From assembly GCF_900108295.1 (NCBI RefSeq), contig NZ_FNWK01000001.1:682001-746000 (forward strand): DNA of 64,000 nt. The letters are read 5' to 3'. The notes beneath the pieces were generated by a model. That model saw only the letters and a list, made by a program, of their open reading frames with translations. It was not told the origin of the DNA and searched no databases. Positions within the stretch are counted from its first letter, which is position 1. Each line of letters opens with the position of its first letter. This document shows, piece after piece, positions 16,365-24,051 of the stretch. Made by a program: the position numbers and the translations under genes. This stretch comes from Sphingopyxis sp. YR583. Its GTDB lineage: Bacteria; Pseudomonadota; Alphaproteobacteria; Sphingomonadales; Sphingomonadaceae.

Positions 16365-18698
16365 TCAGGCGGCGATGCGCCGTGCGCTGCTGAACAAGGC
16401 ACCGGCCGCGCGGCATATCGCGTCGGCATCCAGGCCATATTCGGCATAGAGGTCTGGAAGATCGCCGGTCTGCCCGAAGCGATCGAGACCGAGCGGCAAG
16501 ACGCGCTGTCCGCGCACCGCGCCCATCCACGACAGCGCCGATGGCGAGCCGTCGACCAGCGTCACAATGCGTCCACCCGCACCGAGCGGCGCCAGCAGCG
16601 TCTCGACATGCGAGCTTGCGCCCGCCTCGCCCGCCATACGTCGCTGCGTGGCTGCGCTCCAGCCGCGGTGCAGCAGATCGGGCGAGGTGACGGCAAGCAA
16701 GCCCAGCCCCGGCCGCTCGGCCGACAGCCGAACCCAGGCTTCGATCGCTTCGGGTGCCATTGCGCCAATATAGGCGATCGCCTCGGTGCCCGCCGGCTCG
16801 TGGAGCCAGTATCCGCCGGCGAGCGCGCCGGTGCGCCAACGCTCGTCGCTTCGCCCTGCCTGCGCGATGCTCCGGGTCGAGAGGCGGAGATAGACCGAGC
16901 CGCCGTCCTTCGCCTGCATATGGCCGAACGCCCATTCCATGCACGCGGCGAGCTCGTCGGCAAAGGCGGGCTCATAATAGGTCAGTCCCGGCTGTCCCAT
17001 GCCGATGAGCGGGGTGTTGATCGACTGGTGCGCACCGCCCTCCGGCCCCAGCGTCAGCCCCGAAGGCGTCGCGACGAGCAGGAAGCGCGCATCCATGTAG
17101 CAGCCATAGTTGAGCGCATCGAGACCGCGCGCGATGAAGGGATCATAGACTGTGCCCACGGGTAGCAGCCGGGTGCCGAACAGCGGCGCGGAGAGACCCA
17201 GTGCGGCGAGCGCGAGAAACAGATTGGTCTCGGCGATACCGAGCTCGAGATGCTGGCCAGCATCATGCCCCGACCATTTCTGGGCGGAGGGTATTTTGGC
17301 GGCGCGAAACACGTCGGCAAGCTCGCCGCGGCGAAAGAGGCCGCGCTGATTGACCCAAGGCCCGAGATTGGTGGACACGGTGACGTCGGGCGAGGTGGTG
17401 ACGATCCGGTCGGCGAGCGGCGCGCCGGACTTCGCAAGCTCGAACAGGATCTTGCCGAAAGCGACCTGCGTCGACTGCTCGCGCCCCGCGGGTGCCGCAA
17501 GCGCAGGTACGGTGACCGGCGGCGCGAGCGGCTCCGGCGCCTTCGCAGCGAACGGCGCCGCTTCGGCGAACCGCTTGAGTGCAGCTGCGCGATTGTCGCC
17601 GAGTCCTGCCCACGGCTCCCATTCCTCGCCCGCGCCGATCCCGAGGCTGTCCCGGAGCGTTCCGATTTGCGCCTCGGTCATCAGCCCCGAGTGATTGTCC
17701 TTGTGGCCGGCAAAGGGCAGTCCATAGCCCTTCACCGTATAGGCGATGAACAGGGTCGGCTGCTCGCCCTGGGCCCCCTCGAAGGCTTCGACGAGCGTCT
17801 CGGCGCAGTGTCCGCCGAGATTGGTCATCAGCCGCGCCAGAGCGGCATCGTCGAAGCTTTCGATCAGCCCGATCGCATCGGCATCGCCGGCGAGGTCGGC
17901 GCGCAGACGCGCGCGCCAGGCTTCGCCGCCCTGATAGGTCAGCGCTGCGAATTCGGCATTCGGACAATTGTCGATCCACGCGCGCAGCGCTTCGCCGCCC
18001 GGCTCGCGGAAGGCCGCAAGCTGGCGCTTGCCATATTTGAGCGTGACGACGCGCCAGCCGCAGGTCTCGAATATGTCATCGAAGCGGCGGAACATCCGGT
18101 CCGCCGTCGTCGCGTCGAGCGACTGGCGATTATAGTCGATGATCCACCAGCAGTTGCGCACGTCATGCTTGTAGCCCTCGATGAGGCATTCGTAGATATT
18201 GCCCTCGTCAAGCTCGGCGTCACCCATCAGCGCGATCATGCGGCCCGCATCGCTCTCGGGCATCGCACCGTGCGCGATCAGATAATCCTGGACGAGCGAA
18301 GCGAAGGCGGTGACCGCGACGCCCAGCCCCACCGATCCCGTCGAGAAATCGACGGGGATCTGGTCCTTGGTCCGCGAAGGATAGCTTTGCATGCCGCCGA
18401 AGCCGCGGAAGCGCTGCAACTGATCGAGCGACTGGCGCCCTAGCAGATAATGGATCGCGTGGAGCAGCGGCCCCGCGTGCGGTTTCACTGCCACCTTGTC
18501 GTTGGGGCGCAGGGCATGAAAATAGAGCGCCGCCATGATCGTCGACATCGACGCACAGCTCGCCTGGTGCCCGCCGACCTTTAACCCGTCGCGGCTCTCG
18601 CGCAGATGATTGGCGTTGTGGACCGTCCAGGCCGACAGCCAGCGCAGTCGCTCGTCGAGCGCCTCGAGGTTGCGTATCAATTCTTCCCGATCGCTCAT
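16365..18698 (-). CDS. AceE-like / transketolase-like thiamine-diphosphate enzyme
   Basis: This is a 777-aa cytoplasmic enzyme. GDAELDEGNIYECLIEG followed by NCWWIIDYNRQSLD is the thiamine-diphosphate motif, close in style to homodimeric pyruvate dehydrogenase E1 (AceE). GHQASCASMSTIMAALYFHAL, VDFSTGSVGLG, VKGYGLPFAGHKDNHS and LGIAETNLFLALAALG are further transketolase-superfamily features covering the N-terminal, pyrimidine-binding and C-terminal domains. It is shorter than AceE (about 885 aa) and longer than classical transketolase (about 660 aa). No E2 or E3 genes flank it, so the true substrate is uncertain. The start ATG at 18698 follows GTGGG; a GTG nine bases upstream is an alternative. 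Confidence 0.8.
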   Translation of the reverse strand: MSDREELIRNLEALDERLRWLSAWTVHNANHLRESRDGLKVGGHQASCASMSTIMAALYFHALRPNDKVAVKPHAGPLLHAIHYLLGRQSLDQLQRFRGFGGMQSYPSRTKDQIPVDFSTGSVGLGVAVTAFASLVQDYLIAHGAMPESDAGRMIALMGDAELDEGNIYECLIEGYKHDVRNCWWIIDYNRQSLDATTADRMFRRFDDIFETCGWRVVTLKYGKRQLAAFREPGGEALRAWIDNCPNAEFAALTYQGGEAWRARLRADLAGDADAIGLIESFDDAALARLMTNLGGHCAETLVEAFEGAQGEQPTLFIAYTVKGYGLPFAGHKDNHSGLMTEAQIGTLRDSLGIGAGEEWEPWAGLGDNRAAALKRFAEAAPFAAKAPEPLAPPVTVPALAAPAGREQSTQVAFGKILFELAKSGAPLADRIVTTSPDVTVSTNLGPWVNQRGLFRRGELADVFRAAKIPSAQKWSGHDAGQHLELGIAETNLFLALAALGLSAPLFGTRLLPVGTVYDPFIARGLDALNYGCYMDARFLLVATPSGLTLGPEGGAHQSINTPLIGMGQPGLTYYEPAFADELAACMEWAFGHMQAKDGGSVYLRLSTRSIAQAGRSDERWRTGALAGGYWLHEPAGTEAIAYIGAMAPEAIEAWVRLSAERPGLGLLAVTSPDLLHRGWSAATQRRMAGEAGASSHVETLLAPLGAGGRIVTLVDGSPSALSWMGAVRGQRVLPLGLDRFGQTGDLPDLYAEYGLDADAICRAAGALFSSARRIAA

Positions 18699-18877
18699 CA
18701 AACCCACTACCTAGTATCACTTGAAACCAATTCTGCTCTACCCGACGCGGGTCCATCTTCCAAGACGGTCGAGCTCCGGGATTCCGCACGCATGATGCGG
18801 AAGACGGATCGCCACAAAGAGGTCGACGGAGAGCTGGTGGGGGCCGGCAAGTTGCCTGAGGCCGGAAATGGCTGGAT

Positions 18878-19234
18878 TCATCTCCGGCGCGAGTTCGGCA
18901 CCGACGCGCCGGAAAAGCGCTCCCAGTCTGCCTCGACCCGCGCGCGCTCGGCGGCCAGCGCATCGCGGCGCGCGGCCAGGGCGCTCGCACCCCGCGACTG
19001 CTCGATCGAAATCTTGTGCGTCAGCTCGGCGATGATCGGATCGACGCAGGCGAAATAGGCGTCGACCTGCCTGCGCCCTTGACGAAGCATCGCTGGCGAC
19101 GCCGTATCGGCAAGCGCAAAGGACGGGATGAGGCATTCCCGATCTTTGTCCACCGGCGCCGCCTCGCTCGCTGCCGGCATCATCGCTGCAGCAAAAAGCA
19201 CCGCGCGCCCGATCGCGATAACCAGCCTGTTCAT
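18878..19234 (-). CDS. Small secreted hypothetical protein
   Basis: This 118-aa protein has a signal peptide (residues 1-25, ending SEAA). The mature part contains ECLIPSFALAD, then VDAYFACVDPIIAELTHK and a charged coiled-coil-like C-terminus rich in Ala, Arg and Glu (LAARRDALAAERARVEADW). Two mature Cys residues could form a disulfide. AGGGG lies just before the ATG. It sits 118 bp downstream of an ECF sigma gene on the same strand, so it may be under that sigma factor. No known family is recognised. Confidence 0.7.
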   Translation of the reverse strand: MNRLVIAIGRAVLFAAAMMPAASEAAPVDKDRECLIPSFALADTASPAMLRQGRRQVDAYFACVDPIIAELTHKISIEQSRGASALAARRDALAAERARVEADWERFSGASVPNSRRR

Positions 19235-19352
19235 ACCGCCCCTCCATTGCATCCCAGAAGAAAGACGTCCGCCGACGCAGTTTCAGCACCCGCCATCGCC
19301 GTTTTCGGCGGATGCTCGGGCGCGGACGCCGAGCAAGCGCCGGCGTCGCAGT

Positions 19353-19952
19353 TCAAATATCTTCCTCCTGCTCCGCACGCAGCGCGGCCATCGCGCGATT
19401 GAGGTGCTTGCGCGCTGCGGTTTCGCTGATCCCCACGTCCTTGGCGGCGGATACGAGCGAACCTTCCTCGATACGGCGCAACTCGACGATGCGCCGCGTG
19501 CGTTCGGGGAGCGCCGCAAGCGTGTGAACGACCCGCGCGAGTTGCTGGCGCGCCGACACGATCTCGTCAGGCAGCGGATGTGGGCAGACGAAGCCGAGGG
19601 GTTCGAGACTGCCCTGATAGTCGATCGTCGCGATCGCCGCGCGGCGTTTGCGATCGAATATGATGAGCTGCGCGGTCCGCGCGAGATAGGCGCGCGCGCT
19701 GCGGACCACCGAGGGATCGGTACGCCCGAGCACGCGGGTGAAGCTTTCCTGGACCACGTCGTCGAGGTCGGGTTCGTTCGGGAAACGCCGCGCCAGCCAG
19801 AGGCGAAGCCAGTGGCAATGCGGCACGAAATCGCTCGCAAGCCAAGTCGCGCGGGCATCCAGCCGGCCCGCGGCTGTCGCTGCGCAATGCGCCGCCGGCT
19901 CGCTTCCCGGTAGCTCTTCCGATCCCGCCGGATCCGGTCCCCCGCTCAGCAT
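19353..19952 (-). CDS. ECF sigma factor (FecI-like), without adjacent FecR
   Basis: This is a 199-aa sigma factor. Region 2 is visible at about residues 45-115 (FPNEPDLDDVVQESFTRVLG, then ARAYLARTAQLIIFDRKRR) and region 4 at about 135-190 (LAALPERTRRIVELRRIEEG and VGISETAARKHLNRAM). The start follows GAGGGAGGGATT; the longer frame above it is low-complexity. Unlike the other two ECF sigma genes in the window it has no FecR or receptor beside it. Its same-strand downstream neighbour is a small secreted protein and its upstream neighbour an outer-membrane protein, so its stimulus is unclear. Confidence 0.88.
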   Translation of the reverse strand: MLSGGPDPAGSEELPGSEPAAHCAATAAGRLDARATWLASDFVPHCHWLRLWLARRFPNEPDLDDVVQESFTRVLGRTDPSVVRSARAYLARTAQLIIFDRKRRAAIATIDYQGSLEPLGFVCPHPLPDEIVSARQQLARVVHTLAALPERTRRIVELRRIEEGSLVSAAKDVGISETAARKHLNRAMAALRAEQEEDI

Positions 19953-20163
19953 AATCCCTCCCTCGATCGTCGCACGGCCCTGTCCGGGGCTCGCCGCGTC
20001 CGCATCGGCGCATTGGTTCGGGCAGGCCGATTGCCCGGCTGCCGTGCCCGGCCGCGGATTAGCGGGACGAGCCTTCCCCAAGGCTCGACACCCTCGCGGC
20101 ATGTGCACGGATGGAGGCGCCTCCGCCGCGAAGGCGCGCCCCTCTCCTCCTAAGCCCGGGTCG

Positions 20164-20195
20164 CTTGCCCGCTGCGCGCGGGCGCAGCGGGCAAG
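20164..20195 (-). terminator. Hairpin terminator of the outer-membrane protein gene
   Basis: A perfect 14-bp stem (CTTGCCCGCTGCGC with its complement) and a 4-nt loop begin 20 bp past the stop of the minus-strand gene ending at 20215. Confidence 0.65.
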
Positions 20196-20214
20196 GCAAG
20201 GAGGAGAATTTTCG

Positions 20215-20811
20215 TCAGAAGCGGACGCCCAGACCGACGAGGATCTGGTGGCGGTCGATGTTGGCACCGACGCTCGTGCCGTCATATTCGACATTGCCGT
20301 AGTTCGAGTAGCGATACTCGAGGCGGCCATAGCCGCCGGTGCCGAACAGGCCGAGCTTCTGCTCGAGGCCCGCACCGACGCGGTAGCCGTCGCCCTTCGG
20401 GCGCGCCTTCTCGACCGTGGTGCCATCGTCGTAGCGCACGTCGATCGCCGCGTTGGTGTAGCCGGCCTTCGCATAGAGAAGCGTGCGCGGCGAGACGGCG
20501 AAGCCGAGACGGCCGCCGATATAGATGTCGCGGCCCGCGCCGATGCGCAGTTCGTCGCCTGCGACGAAAGCATCGCTGTAGACTTCGCGAACGGTGCTGT
20601 CGTTGATCTCGGCTTCGATGCCGATCACGCCCTGTCCGACAGCGACGTCGTAACCTGCGGCGACGCCATAGACGAGACCCTCGTCGCCTTCGACGATGTC
20701 ATAGCCGGTGAGGAGTTCGACGCGGCCACCGGCAAAGCCGGTATCCTGCGCGAGTGCGGGAGAGGAAAGCGACGCCACTGCGAGGGCGGCAGCCGAAACG
20801 ATCTTTTTCAT
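20215..20811 (-). CDS. Outer-membrane beta-barrel protein (OmpA-like / opacity type)
   Basis: This is a 198-aa protein with a clean signal peptide (MKKIVSAAALAVASLSSPALAQ, cleaved after residue 22 or so, written here only as the whole leader MKK to LAQ). Alternating strands follow, such as GGRVELLTGYDIV, YGVAAGYDVAVG and RIGAGRDIYIGGRLGFAV, with LEYRYSNYG and a C-terminal Phe typical of eight-stranded barrels. It should sit in the outer membrane with a structural or minor porin role. The ATG at 20811 follows GGAG. The upstream region is AT-rich with direct and inverted repeats, which suggests regulation. Confidence 0.85.
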   Translation of the reverse strand: MKKIVSAAALAVASLSSPALAQDTGFAGGRVELLTGYDIVEGDEGLVYGVAAGYDVAVGQGVIGIEAEINDSTVREVYSDAFVAGDELRIGAGRDIYIGGRLGFAVSPRTLLYAKAGYTNAAIDVRYDDGTTVEKARPKGDGYRVGAGLEQKLGLFGTGGYGRLEYRYSNYGNVEYDGTSVGANIDRHQILVGLGVRF

Positions 20812-21272
20812 TATGGTCTCCATTGATGTGCAAGATGCTTGCAATCTGAAGACGCTCAGGCGGCGACGCTCCGCACCGCCTTTGACATATTATTATATAT
20901 TTGTGACATATTGTTGCTTTGATGCAACACTCCCGCGATGCAGGGGAGAAACCGAGGGGGCGAAGCTGCCGGGTCGCAGTGACAGCTTCGCCCTCTTGTC
21001 GGCAGACCACCCTTGAGAGGGAGAGTGGGATGATCGGACGCCTCGGCGGAATGACAAGCCATTGGTTGTGGTTCCGATAGCAAGACGCGCGGCACGGTAA
21101 TTTCCGCACTCGCCGACGAAATAAAATTATCATACGCAGCCGGCCGCCACCCGTGGCGCCAGGCCGGGGCGGCGCTGCCACCAACAAGCGCCGACCGCAT
21201 GACGTTATTTTCCGTCGCCATGTTGCGCTTTCGCTCTCCTCATACGTCTTATTCGGAGAAGGGAGAGCGGCG
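20812..21272. promoter_or_regulatory. Divergent regulatory region
   Basis: It lies between the minus-strand barrel gene and the plus-strand DUF481 gene. It contains direct repeats TGACATATT at 20883-20891 and 20904-20912 (21 bp apart), the inverted repeat GTTGC/GCAAC at 20913-20928, an AT-rich core with TATAAT on the minus strand, and an 11-bp hairpin (20958-20968 with 20983-20993). No gene is seen. Confidence 0.5.
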
Positions 21273-22166
21273 ATGCTTTCGATCTTTGTCCTCGCGGCCG
21301 CTGTGCCGGCAACAAGCGCTGACCTGCCGCCCGAGACGCGATCGCTCATCTGCGCCGCCGCATCCGAAGGCGACCTTTTGCTGGCGCGGAGCGTCGCCGC
21401 CCTCGCATCGAAACGCAGACCCGAGCTGAGCGCTTCAGCCGCGGCCCTCGTCGAGGCAATCGACAAGACCGGACAGTGTCCGCCCGAGACGGCAGCCCCG
21501 GCCGTGCCAACAGCGCCGCCTGCGGCAGACCTCAAGGGCAACCTCGAGTTCGGCCTCGGACAGACAAGCGGCCCCACCGATGCGGCCAATGCCAACATCG
21601 CGGCATCGATCGAAAGCACTGACGGACGCTGGACGCAAAAGCTGCGCGCCACCCTCGACTATCAGGACGTCGAAGGTATTGCCGCGTCCGAGCGCTATAC
21701 GGCCGCATGGGATGCCAAACGGCGCCTGTCGAAAACAGCCTTCCTGACCGCGCTCGCCACCTTCGAGAGCGACCGCTTCGCGGGAATCCGCAGCCGCACG
21801 ATGCAGAGCTTCGGCTTCGGCGGCAAATTCCCGCTCGCCGATAAACTGAGCCTCGACCTCTCGGGCGGCCCTTCCTGGCGTCAAGTGGACTGGTTCGGCG
21901 AGAGGCCTCGCGAGACCCAGTTTGGCGCGCGCGGTTTGGCAGCCTTTGACTGGATCGTCGCGCCCGGGTTCAGCGTTGCGGCCTCGGGATCGGGCGTTTT
22001 CGAGGCGGCGAGCGGCACGATCGAGGGACAGGCGTCGATCACCGGCAAGCTCATCGGCCCGCTCGCAACGCGCCTCCAGTTTAGCGCGCGTCACGAAACC
22101 AAGCCTTATCCCGGTATAGAGCCGACGACGACGACGAGCCGCGCGAGCCTTGTCTACAGTTTTTAG
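21273..22166 (+). CDS. Secreted DUF481-like outer-membrane protein
   Basis: This 297-aa protein has a short signal peptide (MLSIFVLAAAVPATSA) and an acidic/alanine-rich region with two Cys residues (about 25-75). A beta-rich domain follows from about residue 90: LKGNLEFGLGQTSG, WTQKLRATLDYQDVEG, RYTAAWDAKRRL and LSLDLSGGPSWRQVDW, ending in VYSF. This matches the YdiY/DUF481 group of salt- or acid-induced putative barrels. The ATG follows GGGAGAGCGG. The specific role is unknown. Confidence 0.78.
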   Translation: MLSIFVLAAAVPATSADLPPETRSLICAAASEGDLLLARSVAALASKRRPELSASAAALVEAIDKTGQCPPETAAPAVPTAPPAADLKGNLEFGLGQTSGPTDAANANIAASIESTDGRWTQKLRATLDYQDVEGIAASERYTAAWDAKRRLSKTAFLTALATFESDRFAGIRSRTMQSFGFGGKFPLADKLSLDLSGGPSWRQVDWFGERPRETQFGARGLAAFDWIVAPGFSVAASGSGVFEAASGTIEGQASITGKLIGPLATRLQFSARHETKPYPGIEPTTTTSRASLVYSF

Positions 22167-22187
22167 AATCCGTGACGGAGTTCTGCC

Positions 22188-22793
22188 CTGCCTACACTCT
22201 ATAATTGCCGCACGAGCCTGGGCGAAGTCGCAGAGCATTTCGGCTGCGAGCGCCCCCGGCCCACCGACTGGTCCCCCGAACTCTGGCCCGGCCGCACCGG
22301 TCTTGTCATTCGCAACGAGGATGGACAGCGGATCATCGAGACGATGACCTGGGGTCTGCCACCGCCACTCGGCAGCGACCCCGACCAAAAGCCCGTGACA
22401 AGCTATTGGCACCGCGTCCTCTGGAAGAAGGACAAGAACCTCCTTGGCCTGCCCCACCGCTGCCTGATCGTGATGGACGGCTTCGCCTTTCCGGATGGCC
22501 CCACGGGCGGCCGCACCCGGACCTGGTATGGGTTCGAAGACCGGCCGATCTTCGCGTGGGCGGGCGTCTGGGATCGCGTGGGACGCAGGACCGGCTATGC
22601 GGGGCTGCTTGCTTCGGCTTCAGAGCCCGTGTCGCCCGGCAACGTCATGCCGGCGATCGTCGAGCCCGACGAATATTCGGTCTGGCTGGATGAGGACCTC
22701 TCGGCGCATAATATCGCGCTGCGCAGCGCCCCGCGCGTCGACATGTACCGTGAGCAGACCGAACGCCCCTGGGGCGCCGATCGAACGCCGTGA
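22188..22793 (+). CDS. SRAP-like (SOS response-associated peptidase) protein, probably inactive
   Basis: The frame opens at 22176 and can be read as an SRAP-family domain of about 200 aa. LYNCRTSLGEVAEHFG aligns with the usual opening MCNLY, MTWGLPPP with the Trp-Gly loop, RCLIVMDGFAFPDG with the RCLVP/DGFYEW segment, and FAWAGVWD and MPAIVEPDEYSVWLD with the C-terminal half. Family members need Cys2, which forms the DNA crosslink, an active-site Glu after the DGF segment, and a His in the segment before MPVIL. Here the expected Met-Cys start reads CTG CCT, and the Glu and His positions appear changed. The only conventional start is the ATG at 22344. It may be a degenerate copy or a divergent non-catalytic paralogue. 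Confidence 0.6.
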   Translation: MPTLYNCRTSLGEVAEHFGCERPRPTDWSPELWPGRTGLVIRNEDGQRIIETMTWGLPPPLGSDPDQKPVTSYWHRVLWKKDKNLLGLPHRCLIVMDGFAFPDGPTGGRTRTWYGFEDRPIFAWAGVWDRVGRRTGYAGLLASASEPVSPGNVMPAIVEPDEYSVWLDEDLSAHNIALRSAPRVDMYREQTERPWGADRTP

Positions 22794-22797
22794 CGCG

Positions 22798-23145
22798 TCA
22801 GCGGCGCGCGAGATAGATCCGCTTCCAAAGTGCCCCGAAGGTCGCTTGGCCTGCGCGCGCGATCCGCCGCGTCACGCTATCGGGTCCGCGGACCGGTACC
22901 AGCATCTCGCCCATATTGTCGCTTGCGGTCAGGCAGCAGTCGCATAGCCGGATCGTGGGTACGCCGCGCGGCGTCACCACGGGTTCGATGACGCGGAAAT
23001 CGCCGACAGGTGGTTCGCCGCAGATCGAGCAGACACGCGAGGATCGCTCGCACTGGATAGTGAAGCGAACGGCCTGCGCGAAGGCCGGCGCGGTCCTCAG
23101 GACCACCGCGAACCATTGGGCACCGTGCGGCTGAAGCTCCTGCAT
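22798..23145 (-). CDS. Hypothetical protein with Cys-rich putative zinc site
   Basis: This 115-aa protein has CSICGEPPVGDF and, about 30 residues on, LCDCC, a CxxC plus CxCC arrangement that could bind zinc. The start at MQELQPHG follows AAGGATCGACGA; in-frame starts at 23172 and 23208 are possible. It converges on the SRAP-like gene with 4 bp between stops. No family is recognised. Confidence 0.55.
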   Translation of the reverse strand: MQELQPHGAQWFAVVLRTAPAFAQAVRFTIQCERSSRVCSICGEPPVGDFRVIEPVVTPRGVPTIRLCDCCLTASDNMGEMLVPVRGPDSVTRRIARAGQATFGALWKRIYLARR

Positions 23146-24051
23146 TCGTCGATCCTTTTCGTCTCTTGTCATAAGACGATCCGAAAAGCCCAGGCCGCAC
23201 CCGTTCAAGAAGATTTAGTCGACCATGGCGGAATTAGGGGACGCTCTTGCTCCGCTTTCTACCTGTCCAGTTGAGACGAAAAGAGGCTTGGTTGGGGCAG
23301 CTCGTTGCATGGCGTCGAAGCCTCGCTGCCGACGCGATGGGGAGCAAACGCCTCCGACAATAGCGAGGCAAAAATCGACCCCAGAATCGCCCTTCGAGAG
23401 CGGTCATTTTTTATGCATTTTTTGGAGGTTTAATTCCGTTTTGGAACCCGTGGGGAAAAGTGGGGGGAAAATTTTTAAATATAACCTCTTATTTTTTCAC
23501 TTTAATGCATAATATCAAATATTTAACCATTTTGGTTCGAATACTACCCGGGGAGCCATTCTTTTCCAGACGCACGAAAGCCTACGCCAAAGCACCCTAG
23601 CTTTGGACGGAATTCGCCAGCCTTCGCGCCCCTACTCCGGAGCGGCGATGAAAAGAGCCAAAAATCCTATCGCAGAGTAAAATACCGTAGATCGTCTCGA
23701 CACTTCAACGGGAAAATCGCCTTCACGTAGGCTGGCGCAGAAATGAAAGCCACAGTGTGTCCTGACGCACTTGTGGGTTCAGCAGCGTAGTCCCGCCCCC
23801 CCTCATACGCTGACGTAACCTTGCGAACCAGCAAGCCCGGCGAGCGACCATCTGCTTCTGGCCGAGAGAGGACCGTCTGCTTCGAGAAGCCATGTTGTAG
23901 AAAGCTGCCGTTTGCACAAATGTGGGCCGATCAAGCTAGGGAGACCGGGCTTAACTTATGTAGTTCCAAGATTTCCGTTTTATCCATGTCATGAAACTTG
24001 CGCGCACAACCTGCGTTGGCTTGGCAACGAAACAGCCAAGGAACTGCCCGG
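23146..24051. other. Gene-poor, partly AT-rich region with an integration scar
   Basis: About 900 bp separates the Cys-rich protein and catalase genes. Positions 23400-23530 are strikingly AT-rich against the surrounding sequence and end at a 25-bp tRNA-Asn 3' fragment. Short frames at 23225-23512 and 23723-23917 carry no ribosome site or family signal. The catalase promoter must lie near the 3' end. Confidence 0.55.
23534..23558 (+). other. tRNA-Asn 3'-end fragment, candidate attachment-site remnant
   Basis: GGTTCGAATACTAC followed directly by CCGGGGAGCCA reproduces the T-loop-to-CCA end of alphaproteobacterial tRNA-Asn with one substitution (the usual run is GGTTCGAATCC). The 5' part of a tRNA is absent: the bases in front (TTTT) cannot form the T-stem. 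Tyrosine-recombinase elements leave such fragments when they integrate at tRNA 3' ends. Confidence 0.65.

Noticed and set aside
23723..23917. A 64-aa minus-strand frame in the integration-scar region
   Set aside because: No ribosome site, no recognised family and atypical composition; not supported as a gene.
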